Assembly: GCA_020073485.1 (NCBI GenBank)
Contig: JAIQFB010000025.1
Location: 21,179-85,178 of the forward strand
Source: Terriglobia bacterium
Lineage (GTDB): Bacteria; Acidobacteriota; Terriglobia; Acidiferrales; UBA7541
DNA length: 64,000 nucleotides
Reading direction: 5' to 3'
Under the pieces are notes generated by a model that saw only the letters and a list, made by a program, of their open reading frames with translations, made no database searches and was not told where the DNA came from. The position numbers and the translations under genes are program-made. Shown piece by piece: positions 18,004 to 27,325 of the stretch. Positions within the stretch are counted from its first letter, which is position 1. Each line of letters begins with the position of its first letter.

Positions 18004-19130
18004 ACCGCAAGAACCGTTCTTCAGTCATCGTTCCATTTCTTATTGCCATGCTGGGGGTCGGCGTCGCCGGATGTTCGAGCGGGCAGCGCGCGGAGCCCCA
18101 ACCGCCGGAGACGGTCAGCAACGTCCCGTTGATTGTAGTCCACAAGATGACTGTTCCCGATTTTCTGGAAGCGGTGGGCACCGTGCGCGCCGCGCAGTCG
18201 AGCCAAATTTCCAGTCAAATGATGGGAAACATCCGCGAAATCCGCGCGCAACAAGGAGACCGCGTGCAGGCGGGCCAGATCCTTGCAACGATCGACGACG
18301 CGCAGCCGCGCGCCGCGGTCGAGCAAGCCACTGCCGCCGTTTCCGCCGCCGAAAAGGAAGTCTCCGCCGCGGATTCCGATCTTGCGCTGGCCGAAACCAC
18401 GCTGAAGCGCTACCAGCAACTGTTCGATAAGAAATCCGTCAGTCCTCAGGAATTTGACGAGATCAAGGCGCGGCGCCAATCCGCCGAAGCGCGGCGCGAC
18501 ATGGCCCGCGCCGGGCAAGCGCAGGCGAATGCCGCGCTCACGCAGGCTCGCACTTCGTTCGGTTACACGGAAGTGCGCGCGCCCTTTACAGGCGTGGTGA
18601 CCGGGAAAAATGCCGATGCCGGAACGATGGCTTCGCCCGGCATGCCCCTGTTCACTCTGGAAGACTCGCGCAAATACCGGCTCGAAGTCACCGTGGATGA
18701 AAACAGCATCCGGATCGTGCGCGCGGGGCAAAGCGTTTCCGTTGCGCTGGACGCGCTCGGCGGCGCGGCGATTTCCGGGAGAGTGGAAGAAATCGTTCCG
18801 GCCGCCGATGCAGCGAGCAGAAGTTTCCTGGTGAAAATCGGATTGCCGCCGGACGCGCATCTTCTCTCGGGGATGTATGGCAGGGCACGATTCCCTACCG
18901 GGAAGCGGCAGGCGCTCTTGATTCCGCAGACGGCCATCGCCACGCGGGGACAACTACAGGGTGTTTACGTCATCGACGCGAACCGCATGTCCGGATTGCG
19001 TTACGTCACGCTCGGCAAGGCCAGCGGGCCACAAGTCGAAGTGCTCTCCGGCCTGGAAGACGGAGAAACAATTGTTTCCGAGCCGGGCACGCGCGAACTG
19101 GGCGGCAAACTGATCGCGGTAAAACAATGA
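18000..19130 (+). CDS. RND efflux periplasmic adaptor lipoprotein (system 1)
   Basis: The ATG at 18000 overlaps the tolC stop (ATGA) and opens a lipoprotein signal with lipobox VGVAGC. The 376-residue chain has the membrane-fusion-protein plan: a lipoyl half-motif ([24 protein letters not shown]), an alpha-helical hairpin rich in Ala/Glu/Lys, then [19 protein letters not shown] and a beta-barrel ([11 protein letters not shown]). It links the inner-membrane pump to TolC. The stop overlaps the pump gene start by four bases. Confidence 0.9.
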   Translation: MNRKNRSSVIVPFLIAMLGVGVAGCSSGQRAEPQPPETVSNVPLIVVHKMTVPDFLEAVGTVRAAQSSQISSQMMGNIREIRAQQGDRVQAGQILATIDDAQPRAAVEQATAAVSAAEKEVSAADSDLALAETTLKRYQQLFDKKSVSPQEFDEIKARRQSAEARRDMARAGQAQANAALTQARTSFGYTEVRAPFTGVVTGKNADAGTMASPGMPLFTLEDSRKYRLEVTVDENSIRIVRAGQSVSVALDALGGAAISGRVEEIVPAADAASRSFLVKIGLPPDAHLLSGMYGRARFPTGKRQALLIPQTAIATRGQLQGVYVIDANRMSGLRYVTLGKASGPQVEVLSGLEDGETIVSEPGTRELGGKLIAVKQ

Positions 19131-22100
19131 GCGAAACTTCCTCCACACCGGCAGCGCCGAATCGCGCCCTGCGCCTCGCGGGCCGGATCGCGCACATCTT
19201 TATCGAGTCGAAATTGACGCCGCTGGCCATCGTGGCCGCTCTTCTGCTCGGTGCGTTCAGCATAGCGCAAACGCCGCGAGAGGAAGAGCCGCAAATCGTG
19301 GTGCCCATGCTGGACGTGTTCGTCCAGATGCCGGGCGCGAGCGCCGAAGAGGTCACGCAGCGCGCCAGCGTTCCCATGGAAAAGCTGATCCGCGAACTGC
19401 CGGGCGTCGAATACATCTATTCCATCACCCGTCCCGGCCTGAGCATGTTGATCGTGCGATTTTACGTGGGCACGAAAGAAGAAGACGCGATCGTCCAAAC
19501 CTATAACAAACTCTATTCAAACTTCGACCGCATTCCCCAGGGAGTCTCGCAACCGGTCATCAAGCCGCGCTCGATCGACGACGTGCCCATCATGGCCCTG
19601 ACGCTGTGGGGCAAGAATTACGACGCCTACCAGTTGCGGCGCGTCGCGGCGGAACTCGATCACTCGCTGAAACAACTGGACGACGTTTCCGAGACGACCA
19701 TCATCGGCGGACAAACGCGGAAGGTGCGCGTGGTCCTCGACACGCAGCGCCTCGCCGCCTATGGACTCTTTCCCGGCGCAGTGGTCCAGCAGCTAGCGGA
19801 TGCAAATACGCGCGGGCAGGCCGGCAGCTTTGCCGGCGGCAACCGGGAATTTCAAGTGGACGCGGGCAACTTCTTTACGCGCCCGGAAGAATTGCAACAA
19901 GTGGTCGTGGGCGTTCACGCGGGGCGGCCCATATACTTGCGCGACGTCGCGGAAAAGATAGAGGACGGCCCGGCCGAGGCTGACAGCTACGTCTTATTCG
20001 CGAACGCCAAGGGCGCTACCGGCGGAGCGGCGACGCCCGACTCTCCGGGCGTGACGATTACGATTGCCAAGCGCAAGGGCGCGAACGCCACGCTGATTTC
20101 CGAGAGCGTTCAACAGAAGATCGATTCGCTGCGCGCTGACACACTGCCAAAGGATTTGAACGTCACAGTCACACGCAATTATGGCGAGACGGCCAAGGAC
20201 AAATCGGACGAACTGCTCGAGCATCTCCTGATCGCGACTCTTTCGGTGACGCTGCTGATCGCCATCGCGCTGGGCTGGCGCGAGTCGGGCGTGGTGCTCT
20301 TGGCCATTCCGGTCACGCTCGCGCTGACACTGGCGATTTTTTATCTCTACGGCTACACGCTGAATCGCGTCACGCTCTTCGCGCTGATTTTTTCCATCGG
20401 CATCCTGGTGGACGACGCGATTGTGGTGGTCGAAAACATCGTGCGGCATTTCCGTCTGCCGGAAAATACCGGGCGTGTGCTGGCCGACGTGGCCGTCGAG
20501 GCCGTGGACGAAGTTGGCAACCCGACGATCCTGGCCACGTTCGCGGTGATCGCGGCGATTCTTCCGATGGCGTTTGTGCGCGGGCTGATGGGTCCGTACA
20601 TGCGCCCGATTCCGGTGGGGGCTTCCTCGGCCATGGTGTTTTCGCTGATCGTGGCGTTCGTGGTTTCGCCCTGGGCCGCGCTGCGCTTGCTGCGCCACTA
20701 CGCCGATCGCCCCGGCTCCGAGCATGAGGCGGAAGGATGGACCACGCGCTTTTACCGCCGCCTGATGAACCCGCTGATTCAAAACGCGGGGCGAAGGTGG
20801 CTGTTTCTCGGCGGCGTGGTGGTGCTGCTGCTCGCGGCGGTGGCCTTCATTCCGCTGAAATGGGTGCAGGTGAAGATGCTGCCGTTCGATAACAAGAGCG
20901 AGTTTCAGGTCATCATCGACATGCCAGATGGCACCCCGCTCGAACAGACGACTCACGTGGCGCAGGCGCTGGGCGGCTACCTGGGCCAGCAGCCGGAAGT
21001 CACCAACTATCAAATTTATGCCGGAACCTCCGGGCCCTACAATTTCAACGGCCTGGTGCGCCATTATTTTTTGCGGCAGCAGCCGAATCAGGCCGACATC
21101 CAGGTGAATCTCCTCTCGCGCAAGGAGCGCAGCGCGCAGAGCCACGAAATCGCGCGGCGGTTCCGGCCGGAACTCGACAAGATAGGCGCTCCGTTCGGCG
21201 CTCGCATTAAAGTCGCCGAGGTTCCCCCCGGCCCGCCTGTACTGCAGACGCTTGTAGCGGAGATCTATGGCCCGGACTACAAAGGCCAGACGGAACTCGC
21301 CGCGAAAATCAAAAAGATTTTCCAGGACACGCCGGGAGTGGTGGACGTCGACTGGTACGTGGAAGACCCGCAAACCAAGTACAACATGAACGTCGATCTC
21401 CCGAAGGCCGCCCTGCATGGCATTTCAGCAGCGGAAGTCACGCGCACGATCCAGACAGGATTGAGCGGAACTCCCGCCGGACTGCTGCACGACCCGGCGT
21501 CGCGCGAAGATATCCCGATCGAAGTGCGATTGTCGCGGGCGGACCGGTCAAGCATGGCGGACCTCGGCGCGCTGAAGCTGCCCGGGGCGAACGGGGCGCA
21601 AGTCTCGTTGAGCGAAGTGACCAAGGTTCAGCAGACCACGATCGATCAAAGTATTTACCGCAAGAATTTGCGGCCGGTGGTGTACGTCACGGGGGACGTC
21701 GCGGGTGTGGTGGAAAGCCCGGTCTACGCCATCCTGCAGATGAGCGACGCCATCGACAAGATTCAATTGCCGGACGGCTATCAGGTGCGCCAGTACAAGG
21801 GCACGTCGCTGCCGGAGAGCACCGGCCGCTACACGATGAAGTGGGACGGCGAGTGGCACATCACCGTGGAAGTGTTTCGCGATCTGGGGCTGGCGTTTGC
21901 GGCCGTGCTGGTTTTAATTTATGTGCTGGTGGTGGGATGGTTCAAGTCGTTCGTCACACCGCTGGTGATCATGGCGCCGATTCCGCTGACGCTGGTGGGC
22001 ATCCTGCCCGCGCACGCGCTGATGGGAGCGTTTTTCACGGCCACGTCGATGATCGGGTTCATCGCCGGCGCGGGAATCATCGTGCGCAATTCGATCATTC

Positions 22101-22396
22101 TTGTGGATTTCATCGAACTGCGGCGCTCGCACGGAATGTCGCTGGAGGAAGCCGTGGTCGACGCGGGCGCCGTGCGGTTTCGCCCCATGCTGCTGACGGC
22201 GGCCGCCGTGGTGGTGGGCGCGAGCGTGATTTTGTTCGATCCGATTTTCCAGGGACTCGCGATTTCGCTGATGGCCGGCGAGGTTGCTTCGACCGTGCTT
22301 TCGCGCATGACCGTGCCGGTTCTCTATTACCTGAGCCAGCGCGGCAGTGATAGAGTCGCGACACACACAAGCAACGATATTGCTCCGGCAAATTAA
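19127..22396 (+). CDS. RND efflux pump, AcrB/MdtB-like inner-membrane permease (system 1)
   Basis: The 1089-residue protein is a full RND permease with twelve expected membrane helices and two large periplasmic loops. [21 protein letters not shown] is helix 4 with the proton-relay Asp pair. Helix 10 reads [14 protein letters not shown], with Arg where AcrB-type pumps usually have Lys (compare VAKNGILLLD in system 2). The Arg may mark a distinct subfamily. Co-translated with its adaptor (ATGA overlap). Substrate unknown; neighbours suggest a small thiol- or sulfur-related compound, but this is inference. Confidence 0.9.
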   Translation: MSETSSTPAAPNRALRLAGRIAHIFIESKLTPLAIVAALLLGAFSIAQTPREEEPQIVVPMLDVFVQMPGASAEEVTQRASVPMEKLIRELPGVEYIYSITRPGLSMLIVRFYVGTKEEDAIVQTYNKLYSNFDRIPQGVSQPVIKPRSIDDVPIMALTLWGKNYDAYQLRRVAAELDHSLKQLDDVSETTIIGGQTRKVRVVLDTQRLAAYGLFPGAVVQQLADANTRGQAGSFAGGNREFQVDAGNFFTRPEELQQVVVGVHAGRPIYLRDVAEKIEDGPAEADSYVLFANAKGATGGAATPDSPGVTITIAKRKGANATLISESVQQKIDSLRADTLPKDLNVTVTRNYGETAKDKSDELLEHLLIATLSVTLLIAIALGWRESGVVLLAIPVTLALTLAIFYLYGYTLNRVTLFALIFSIGILVDDAIVVVENIVRHFRLPENTGRVLADVAVEAVDEVGNPTILATFAVIAAILPMAFVRGLMGPYMRPIPVGASSAMVFSLIVAFVVSPWAALRLLRHYADRPGSEHEAEGWTTRFYRRLMNPLIQNAGRRWLFLGGVVVLLLAAVAFIPLKWVQVKMLPFDNKSEFQVIIDMPDGTPLEQTTHVAQALGGYLGQQPEVTNYQIYAGTSGPYNFNGLVRHYFLRQQPNQADIQVNLLSRKERSAQSHEIARRFRPELDKIGAPFGARIKVAEVPPGPPVLQTLVAEIYGPDYKGQTELAAKIKKIFQDTPGVVDVDWYVEDPQTKYNMNVDLPKAALHGISAAEVTRTIQTGLSGTPAGLLHDPASREDIPIEVRLSRADRSSMADLGALKLPGANGAQVSLSEVTKVQQTTIDQSIYRKNLRPVVYVTGDVAGVVESPVYAILQMSDAIDKIQLPDGYQVRQYKGTSLPESTGRYTMKWDGEWHITVEVFRDLGLAFAAVLVLIYVLVVGWFKSFVTPLVIMAPIPLTLVGILPAHALMGAFFTATSMIGFIAGAGIIVRNSIILVDFIELRRSHGMSLEEAVVDAGAVRFRPMLLTAAAVVVGASVILFDPIFQGLAISLMAGEVASTVLSRMTVPVLYYLSQRGSDRVATHTSNDIAPAN

Positions 22397-22412
22397 ATTA
22401 GGAGGAAGCACC

Positions 22413-22601
22413 ATGACAGTTGATCGCTATCTCAGGCTCATCGCGGGCTTTTTCGTCGTGCTCTCGGTTGCATTGGGATACTACGTAAGCCCGTACTGGT
22501 TTCTGTTCACCGGGTTCGTGGGATTGAATTTGTTTCAGTCGGCGTTTACGAACTGGTGTCCGATGATGGCCATCCTTCGCAAAGCGGGCGTAAAGGCATA
22601 A
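22413..22601 (+). CDS. DUF2892 (YgaP-like) small membrane protein, copy 2
   Basis: From the ATG at 22413, preceded by a strong GGAGGA, the 62-residue protein has two hydrophobic helices. It ends with FTNWCPMMAILRKAGVKA, the Trp-Cys-Pro-Met motif of DUF2892. It starts 16 bases after the RND pump and stops 9 bases before the next gene, so it belongs to the efflux operon. Copies on both sides of the pump point to a shared role, probably in sulfane-sulfur handling as in YgaP. Confidence 0.78.
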   Translation: MTVDRYLRLIAGFFVVLSVALGYYVSPYWFLFTGFVGLNLFQSAFTNWCPMMAILRKAGVKA

Positions 22602-22610
22602 TATTGGTGG

Positions 22611-24107
22611 ATGCCGAAGAGCGACGCACGCGAACGGTTGCAGTTGGATGAAGCGGCCGCGGATTTTCTAGAGCGCTATCCTAGCTACGTCGAGACCGAA
22701 GCGCTTGACCGGCTGCGCGCCACCGAGTACCGCCGCTTGGACGAATGCCGCCAGGTGTACCTCGATTACACCGGCGGTTCGCTGTATGCCGAATCGCAGA
22801 TCGAGAAGCATCTCAATCTGCTGCGCTCGGGCGTGTTCGGCAATCCGCATTCCGCCAATCCGACTTCGGCGGCGATGACCGAGCACGTGGAGCGCACGCG
22901 CCGCACGGTGCTGGATTATTTCCACGCCGGAAACGACTACATCCTTATTTTTACGCAAAACGCCTCTGGGGCGCTGAAGCTGCTGGGCGAGTCGTTTCCG
23001 TTTGGCCCCGGAAGCCATTACCTGCTGACCTTCGATAATCACAACTCCGTCAACGGAATCCGCGAGTTCGCGCGAGCCAGGGGCGCGGACGTCGCCTACG
23101 CGCCGCTCACGATGCCGGGATTGCAAATTGATCTGGCGCAGTTGGAAAAACTGCTCGACGAGGCTGATCCGTCTCTCCCCAATTTGTTCGCGTTCCCTGC
23201 GCAGTCCAATTTTTCGGGCGTCAAGCACCCGCTCGACCTGGTGGCAAAGGCAAGAACTAACGGATGGAGCGTGCTCCTGGATGCGGCGGCATTTGTGCCC
23301 ACCAACCGCCTCGACTTGCAGGCCGTGCAACCTGACTTCGTGACTATTTCCTTTTACAAGATGTTTGGCTACCCCACGGGCATCGGCGCTCTACTGGTGC
23401 GCAAAACTTCTTTCAAGGCGCTGAAGCGCCCCTGGTTCGCCGGCGGCACCGTAAACTTTGCCTCGGTCCAGGGCCAGGCTCACGTCCTGACCCCGAACGA
23501 GGGGGCGTTTGAAGACGGCACGCTGAATTACCTGTCGATTCCGGCGGTGGAAATCGGCCTGCGCCATCTGCAATCCATTGGCATGGAAAAAATCGCGGAG
23601 CGAGTCCGCTGCCTGACCGGCTGGCTGCTCGATGAATTGCTGGCCTTGCGGCACACCAACGGCCGCGCCATGGTGCGCATCTACGGCCCTACTACCACCC
23701 AGGCGCGCGGCGGCACCGTGACGCTCAATCTCTACGATCCTGAGGGGCGATTGCTGGACTATCGGCGCGTTGAGGAATTGGCCGGCGCGGAAGGGATTTC
23801 CTTGCGCACGGGATGCTTCTGCAATCCCGGCGCGGGAGAGATCGCGGAAGGACTCACGGAAGAAGATATGCGCGCCGGATTCAACCTGGGAAGCGATATC
23901 AATCTGATGAGTTTTGTGCGCATGATGCAGGAACGCGGCCACAAAAGCGCGGGCTCGATTCGCGCCTCCATCGGCTTGGTGACGAATTTTTCCGACGTTT
24001 GGCATTTTTGGAGCTTTATCGCCGGCTTCCGCGATCAGACGCGGTTGACGATTGGCGACGTCACCTTTGACGTCGATTCCTGCCGCGTGATCCGAGATGG
24101 AAGTTAA
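22611..24107 (+). CDS. Class V aminotransferase, MoCo-sulfurase-like (NifS fold)
   Basis: The 498-residue protein has the PLP lysine Lys250 in FVTISFYKMFGYPTG and a cysteine motif GISLRTGCFCNPG (Cys402/Cys404). Both closely match the NifS-like half of molybdenum cofactor sulfurases, which take sulfur from cysteine as a protein-bound persulfide. QNASGALKLLGE and DNHNSVNGIREFA are further landmarks. About 90 residues follow the Cys loop, and no full MOSC domain is seen. It directly follows DUF2892 copy 2 in the efflux operon. It may feed sulfur to a molybdoenzyme or act on sulfur metabolites; the catalytic residues appear intact. Confidence 0.82.
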   Translation: MPKSDARERLQLDEAAADFLERYPSYVETEALDRLRATEYRRLDECRQVYLDYTGGSLYAESQIEKHLNLLRSGVFGNPHSANPTSAAMTEHVERTRRTVLDYFHAGNDYILIFTQNASGALKLLGESFPFGPGSHYLLTFDNHNSVNGIREFARARGADVAYAPLTMPGLQIDLAQLEKLLDEADPSLPNLFAFPAQSNFSGVKHPLDLVAKARTNGWSVLLDAAAFVPTNRLDLQAVQPDFVTISFYKMFGYPTGIGALLVRKTSFKALKRPWFAGGTVNFASVQGQAHVLTPNEGAFEDGTLNYLSIPAVEIGLRHLQSIGMEKIAERVRCLTGWLLDELLALRHTNGRAMVRIYGPTTTQARGGTVTLNLYDPEGRLLDYRRVEELAGAEGISLRTGCFCNPGAGEIAEGLTEEDMRAGFNLGSDINLMSFVRMMQERGHKSAGSIRASIGLVTNFSDVWHFWSFIAGFRDQTRLTIGDVTFDVDSCRVIRDGS

Positions 24108-24436
24108 AGCCTGCCTGCTGAACATGTTGCGAACGAATACGGTTCTCCATCTGTAGATTCCAAAATTGCCGAACAAGAAACAGATTTCGCCGCGTACCCA
24201 AAAGGAACGATCCTCTACACCGCAAGGTTTCAGTATCCTGAGTACCAGCTATGCGGCGGAGTCCCACCCGGGGAATTCTTTCAGATGATCTTAATGTGAA
24301 ATTGCTATCCTCCGTCCACTCTTAGGAAGGACGATATTCCAGAATTGCGAGTTTGCCTTTGGAGAGAAGGAAGACTAGTATTCGCTGCGGCGCGGCGGCC
24401 GCAACCGGCGGGGCCAGATGAAAAGGGAGAGACGGA
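24108..24436. other. Intergenic region before efflux system 2
   Basis: There is no plausible gene in these 329 bases. The right end carries GGGAGAGACGG just before the TolC start and probably holds the promoter of the second efflux operon. No CRP-type palindrome, hairpin or repeat stands out. Confidence 0.5.
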
Positions 24437-25903
24437 ATGAGGATTGCACGCTGGATGGGAGAACCAAGTCCAATGGATAAGCAAAAGGGCGCCCTGCGCG
24501 GCAGCCCCAATCCCTTCATGGGGACTTTATTTTTGCTGGTGTTTTCAGTTGCGGCCGGACTTGCGCTGCCGGTCACGAAGACGTTCGCGCAGGAAGCCGG
24601 CGGATCGGAAGTCAAGCTGATGCAGCCATCGGCGGGCCAGGCGGGCGCGCCGATTACCATCACCTTTCAGGACGCGCTGGACCGGGCGCGAAAGAACGAT
24701 CCTACGTTCATCGCCGCCGCGCTGGACGCCAAGAGCGCGCATGAAGACCGCCTGCAAGCCAGAAATGCCATGTTGCCCTCGGTTACGGCAACCTCGGCGT
24801 ACCTGGGCACGCAGGGAGACGGCGGAAAAATATCCGACGGAAGATTCGTAACCAACGACGGCATTCACGTGTATCACGACACGGGCAACCTCCACGTGGA
24901 TGTTTCTCCCGCCCTGCTCATGGGCACGTCCTATAAGCGCGCCAAGGCCGCGGAGGCGCTGGCCAACGCCAAGGCGGAAATCGCCCGGCGCGGGCTGACC
25001 GCGACGGTATCGAAGAGCTTCTACGCGCTGGCTGTCGCGCAGCGAAAATATGCCTCCTCGCAACAAGCCTTGGAACAAGCGAAGCATTTTCTGGACATGG
25101 CGCAGTCCGGCGAGCACCAGGGGCAGGCCTCGCACAGCGATTCGCTGAAAGCGGAGATTCAAGAGCGCATCCAGGCAGCTGCGTATGACGAAGCCCGGCT
25201 GGCCATGGAGGACGCGCGCCTGAATCTGGCGGTGATGCTGTTCCCCACCTTCAATGAGAATTTCACGGTGGTGGATGACCTCGATACGGCACAGGCGCTT
25301 CCGGGGTTTTCCGAAATTCAAGGCATGGCGGAAAAGGAAAATCCGGACATGCGCGTGGCCATCGAGACCGCGCGCCAGTCGGATTTTGACGTAAAGTCCG
25401 CGAAGATGGCATTTCTGCCCACGATCACCGTGGATACCGAATACGGCATCGAGGCCAATTGCTTTGCGCTGCGCTGCGCCCGCGCGGCTTTTCCGGAAGT
25501 CGGGGTGGTTCCAAACCTCGGATATTTTATGACGGCCACGCTGACTCTTCCGGTCTGGGATTGGGGCACGCTGCGCAGCAAGTTGCACCAAGCCGAATAC
25601 AAGCAGCAGGAATCGAAGTCGCTGCTGAGCCAGGAACAGCGCCTGGCGGTCAGCGAGCTCTACGCCGCATATAACGAAGCGGCCGTGGCGCGCTCGGCTG
25701 TCGAGGAATCGCGCAAGACGGCGGAACTTGCCACCGAAAGCCTGCGCCTGGTGAATTTGCGATACGAGGGTGGCGCGTCCCCGGCCTCCGAAGTGGTGGA
25801 CGCCGAGAATACATTGCTCACCGCGCGCAACGGTTACATCGACGCGCAAGCGCGCTATCGCGCGGCCCTGGCGGCTTTGCAGACCATTACAGGAAGCTTT
25901 TGA
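24437..25903 (+). CDS. TolC family outer-membrane efflux channel (system 2)
   Basis: The 488-residue protein has a late signal peptide (FLLVFSVAAGLALPVTKTFAQ), so the true start could be the ATG at 24473 rather than 24437. Two TolC repeats follow, including ITFQDALDRARKNDPTFIAAAL and, near the C-terminus, SLRLVNLRYEGGASPASEVVDAE, the typical ending of outer-membrane efflux proteins. The adaptor gene starts 3 bases after its stop. It is clearly distinct in sequence from the first TolC at 16612. Confidence 0.87.
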   Translation: MRIARWMGEPSPMDKQKGALRGSPNPFMGTLFLLVFSVAAGLALPVTKTFAQEAGGSEVKLMQPSAGQAGAPITITFQDALDRARKNDPTFIAAALDAKSAHEDRLQARNAMLPSVTATSAYLGTQGDGGKISDGRFVTNDGIHVYHDTGNLHVDVSPALLMGTSYKRAKAAEALANAKAEIARRGLTATVSKSFYALAVAQRKYASSQQALEQAKHFLDMAQSGEHQGQASHSDSLKAEIQERIQAAAYDEARLAMEDARLNLAVMLFPTFNENFTVVDDLDTAQALPGFSEIQGMAEKENPDMRVAIETARQSDFDVKSAKMAFLPTITVDTEYGIEANCFALRCARAAFPEVGVVPNLGYFMTATLTLPVWDWGTLRSKLHQAEYKQQESKSLLSQEQRLAVSELYAAYNEAAVARSAVEESRKTAELATESLRLVNLRYEGGASPASEVVDAENTLLTARNGYIDAQARYRAALAALQTITGSF

Positions 25904-25906
25904 ACC

Positions 25907-27217
25907 ATGATAAAACTCAACAGCAAGTCCACACATCGGAGCCCAGCGATGCTTTTTTCTTTCAAAGAACGCAACAGAGCGGGCCGGCAATCCGGGGCCT
26001 CTCATATATTCGCAATCACCGGCATGGCGGTCGTAAGCCTGTTCCTTTGGGGCTGCTCGAAGCCTGGAGAGGAGGAGGTGACGCCCACGGTCACCGTGCA
26101 GGTCGACGCCGCGCAAAAAGGACCAATCCAATTGAAGGTTTCCTCGGACGCGGTTCTGTATCCGAAGGACCAGGCGGCGATCGTGCCGAAGGTGGTCTCG
26201 CCGGTAAAGAAGTTCTACGTGGATCGCGGCACCCACGTGAAGGCCGGCCAATTGCTCGCGGAACTGGAAAACCAGGACCTCACCGGCGCGCACCAGAAGA
26301 GCCAGGGCGGATACCAGCAGGCTGAAGCGACCTACCTGATGGAGGTCCAGAAGGCGGAGCAGGACCTCAAGTTCGCCAAACAATCGCTGGACGCCGCGCA
26401 GAAGCTCTACGACAGCCGGCAGGCCATGTTTAAGGAAGGGGCCGTCTCTGCCAAGGACGTGGAAGACTCCCGGCTCAGTCTGATCCAAGCGCAAAACCAG
26501 TACGACCTGGCGCAGAAGCAGTCCGACCTCAAGGTGGCTGAGGCGCAACTTAACGCAGCCAAGGGCGATACGGCCAGCGCCGAAGCGCAGTTGAGCTATA
26601 CGAAGATCATCAGCCCGATCGACGGCGTGGTGACCGACCGGCCGTTCTTCCCCGGCGAAACCGCGCCTCAGGGAATACCGCTGATTACGGTCATGGATCT
26701 GTCGCAGATTGTAGCCCGCTCGCATATCTCGCAGCAGGAAGCCGCCCGCCTGAAAGCGGGCGATCCGGCAACGATCATGGTTCCCGGGCAGAGTGCGCCG
26801 GTGAAAGGGAAAGTCACCATGGTAAGCCCGGCGCTGGACGCCAATAGCACCACGGTCGAGGTTTGGGTTGCGGCGCCGAATCCGGGTAACCGCCTCAAGC
26901 CGGGATCGAGCGTGCACGTATCGATGGTTGGCGAAACCGTGCCCAATGCCGTGGTGGTTCCGACAGCCGCCTTGCTGACTGCCCCAGACGGAGTGACCAC
27001 CGTCATCACGTTGGACATCGAAAACGTTCCTCACAAAGTAAAGGTCAAGACGGGCATCCGCGACGGGGCCAACGTTCAAGTCACCGATGGATTGCAGGGC
27101 AGCGAACGCGTGGTGACCGTCGGAGCGTTCGAACTGGACAAAGAGGACGATCCGGTCCTGGCAAAAACCAAGATTCAAGTCCAAGCGCCGAAAATGCCGG
27201 ACGAGGATGACGAATAA
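25907..27217 (+). CDS. RND efflux periplasmic adaptor lipoprotein (system 2)
   Basis: The 436-residue protein has a signal with lipobox-like LFLWGC after a longer basic N-terminus. The adaptor core includes KKFYVDRGTHVKAGQLLAEL (lipoyl), a long helical hairpin (EVQKAEQDLKFAKQSLDAAQ) and LSYTKIISPIDGVVTDRPFF. The C-terminal membrane-proximal part contains VVPTAALLTAPDG. It connects the second TolC to the pump 108 bases downstream. Confidence 0.88.
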   Translation: MIKLNSKSTHRSPAMLFSFKERNRAGRQSGASHIFAITGMAVVSLFLWGCSKPGEEEVTPTVTVQVDAAQKGPIQLKVSSDAVLYPKDQAAIVPKVVSPVKKFYVDRGTHVKAGQLLAELENQDLTGAHQKSQGGYQQAEATYLMEVQKAEQDLKFAKQSLDAAQKLYDSRQAMFKEGAVSAKDVEDSRLSLIQAQNQYDLAQKQSDLKVAEAQLNAAKGDTASAEAQLSYTKIISPIDGVVTDRPFFPGETAPQGIPLITVMDLSQIVARSHISQQEAARLKAGDPATIMVPGQSAPVKGKVTMVSPALDANSTTVEVWVAAPNPGNRLKPGSSVHVSMVGETVPNAVVVPTAALLTAPDGVTTVITLDIENVPHKVKVKTGIRDGANVQVTDGLQGSERVVTVGAFELDKEDDPVLAKTKIQVQAPKMPDEDDE

Positions 27218-27325
27218 TGAGCACACGGCGCGAAGGGATGAAACTCATCTTGGTACTCTTCTCTCAATCAGCGGCAAGTTCGGGCCGGAACTACACGCGG
27301 GTCCAATCGGGGAGGATGCAACTCC

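Noticed and set aside
19994..21418. 474-codon minus-strand frame within the first RND pump
   Set aside because: Antisense to a full permease; low-complexity His/Arg text and no start context.
24545..27226. 893-codon minus-strand frame across the second efflux operon
   Set aside because: It is antisense to intact TolC and adaptor genes, and its His/Arg-rich translation shows no family motif.
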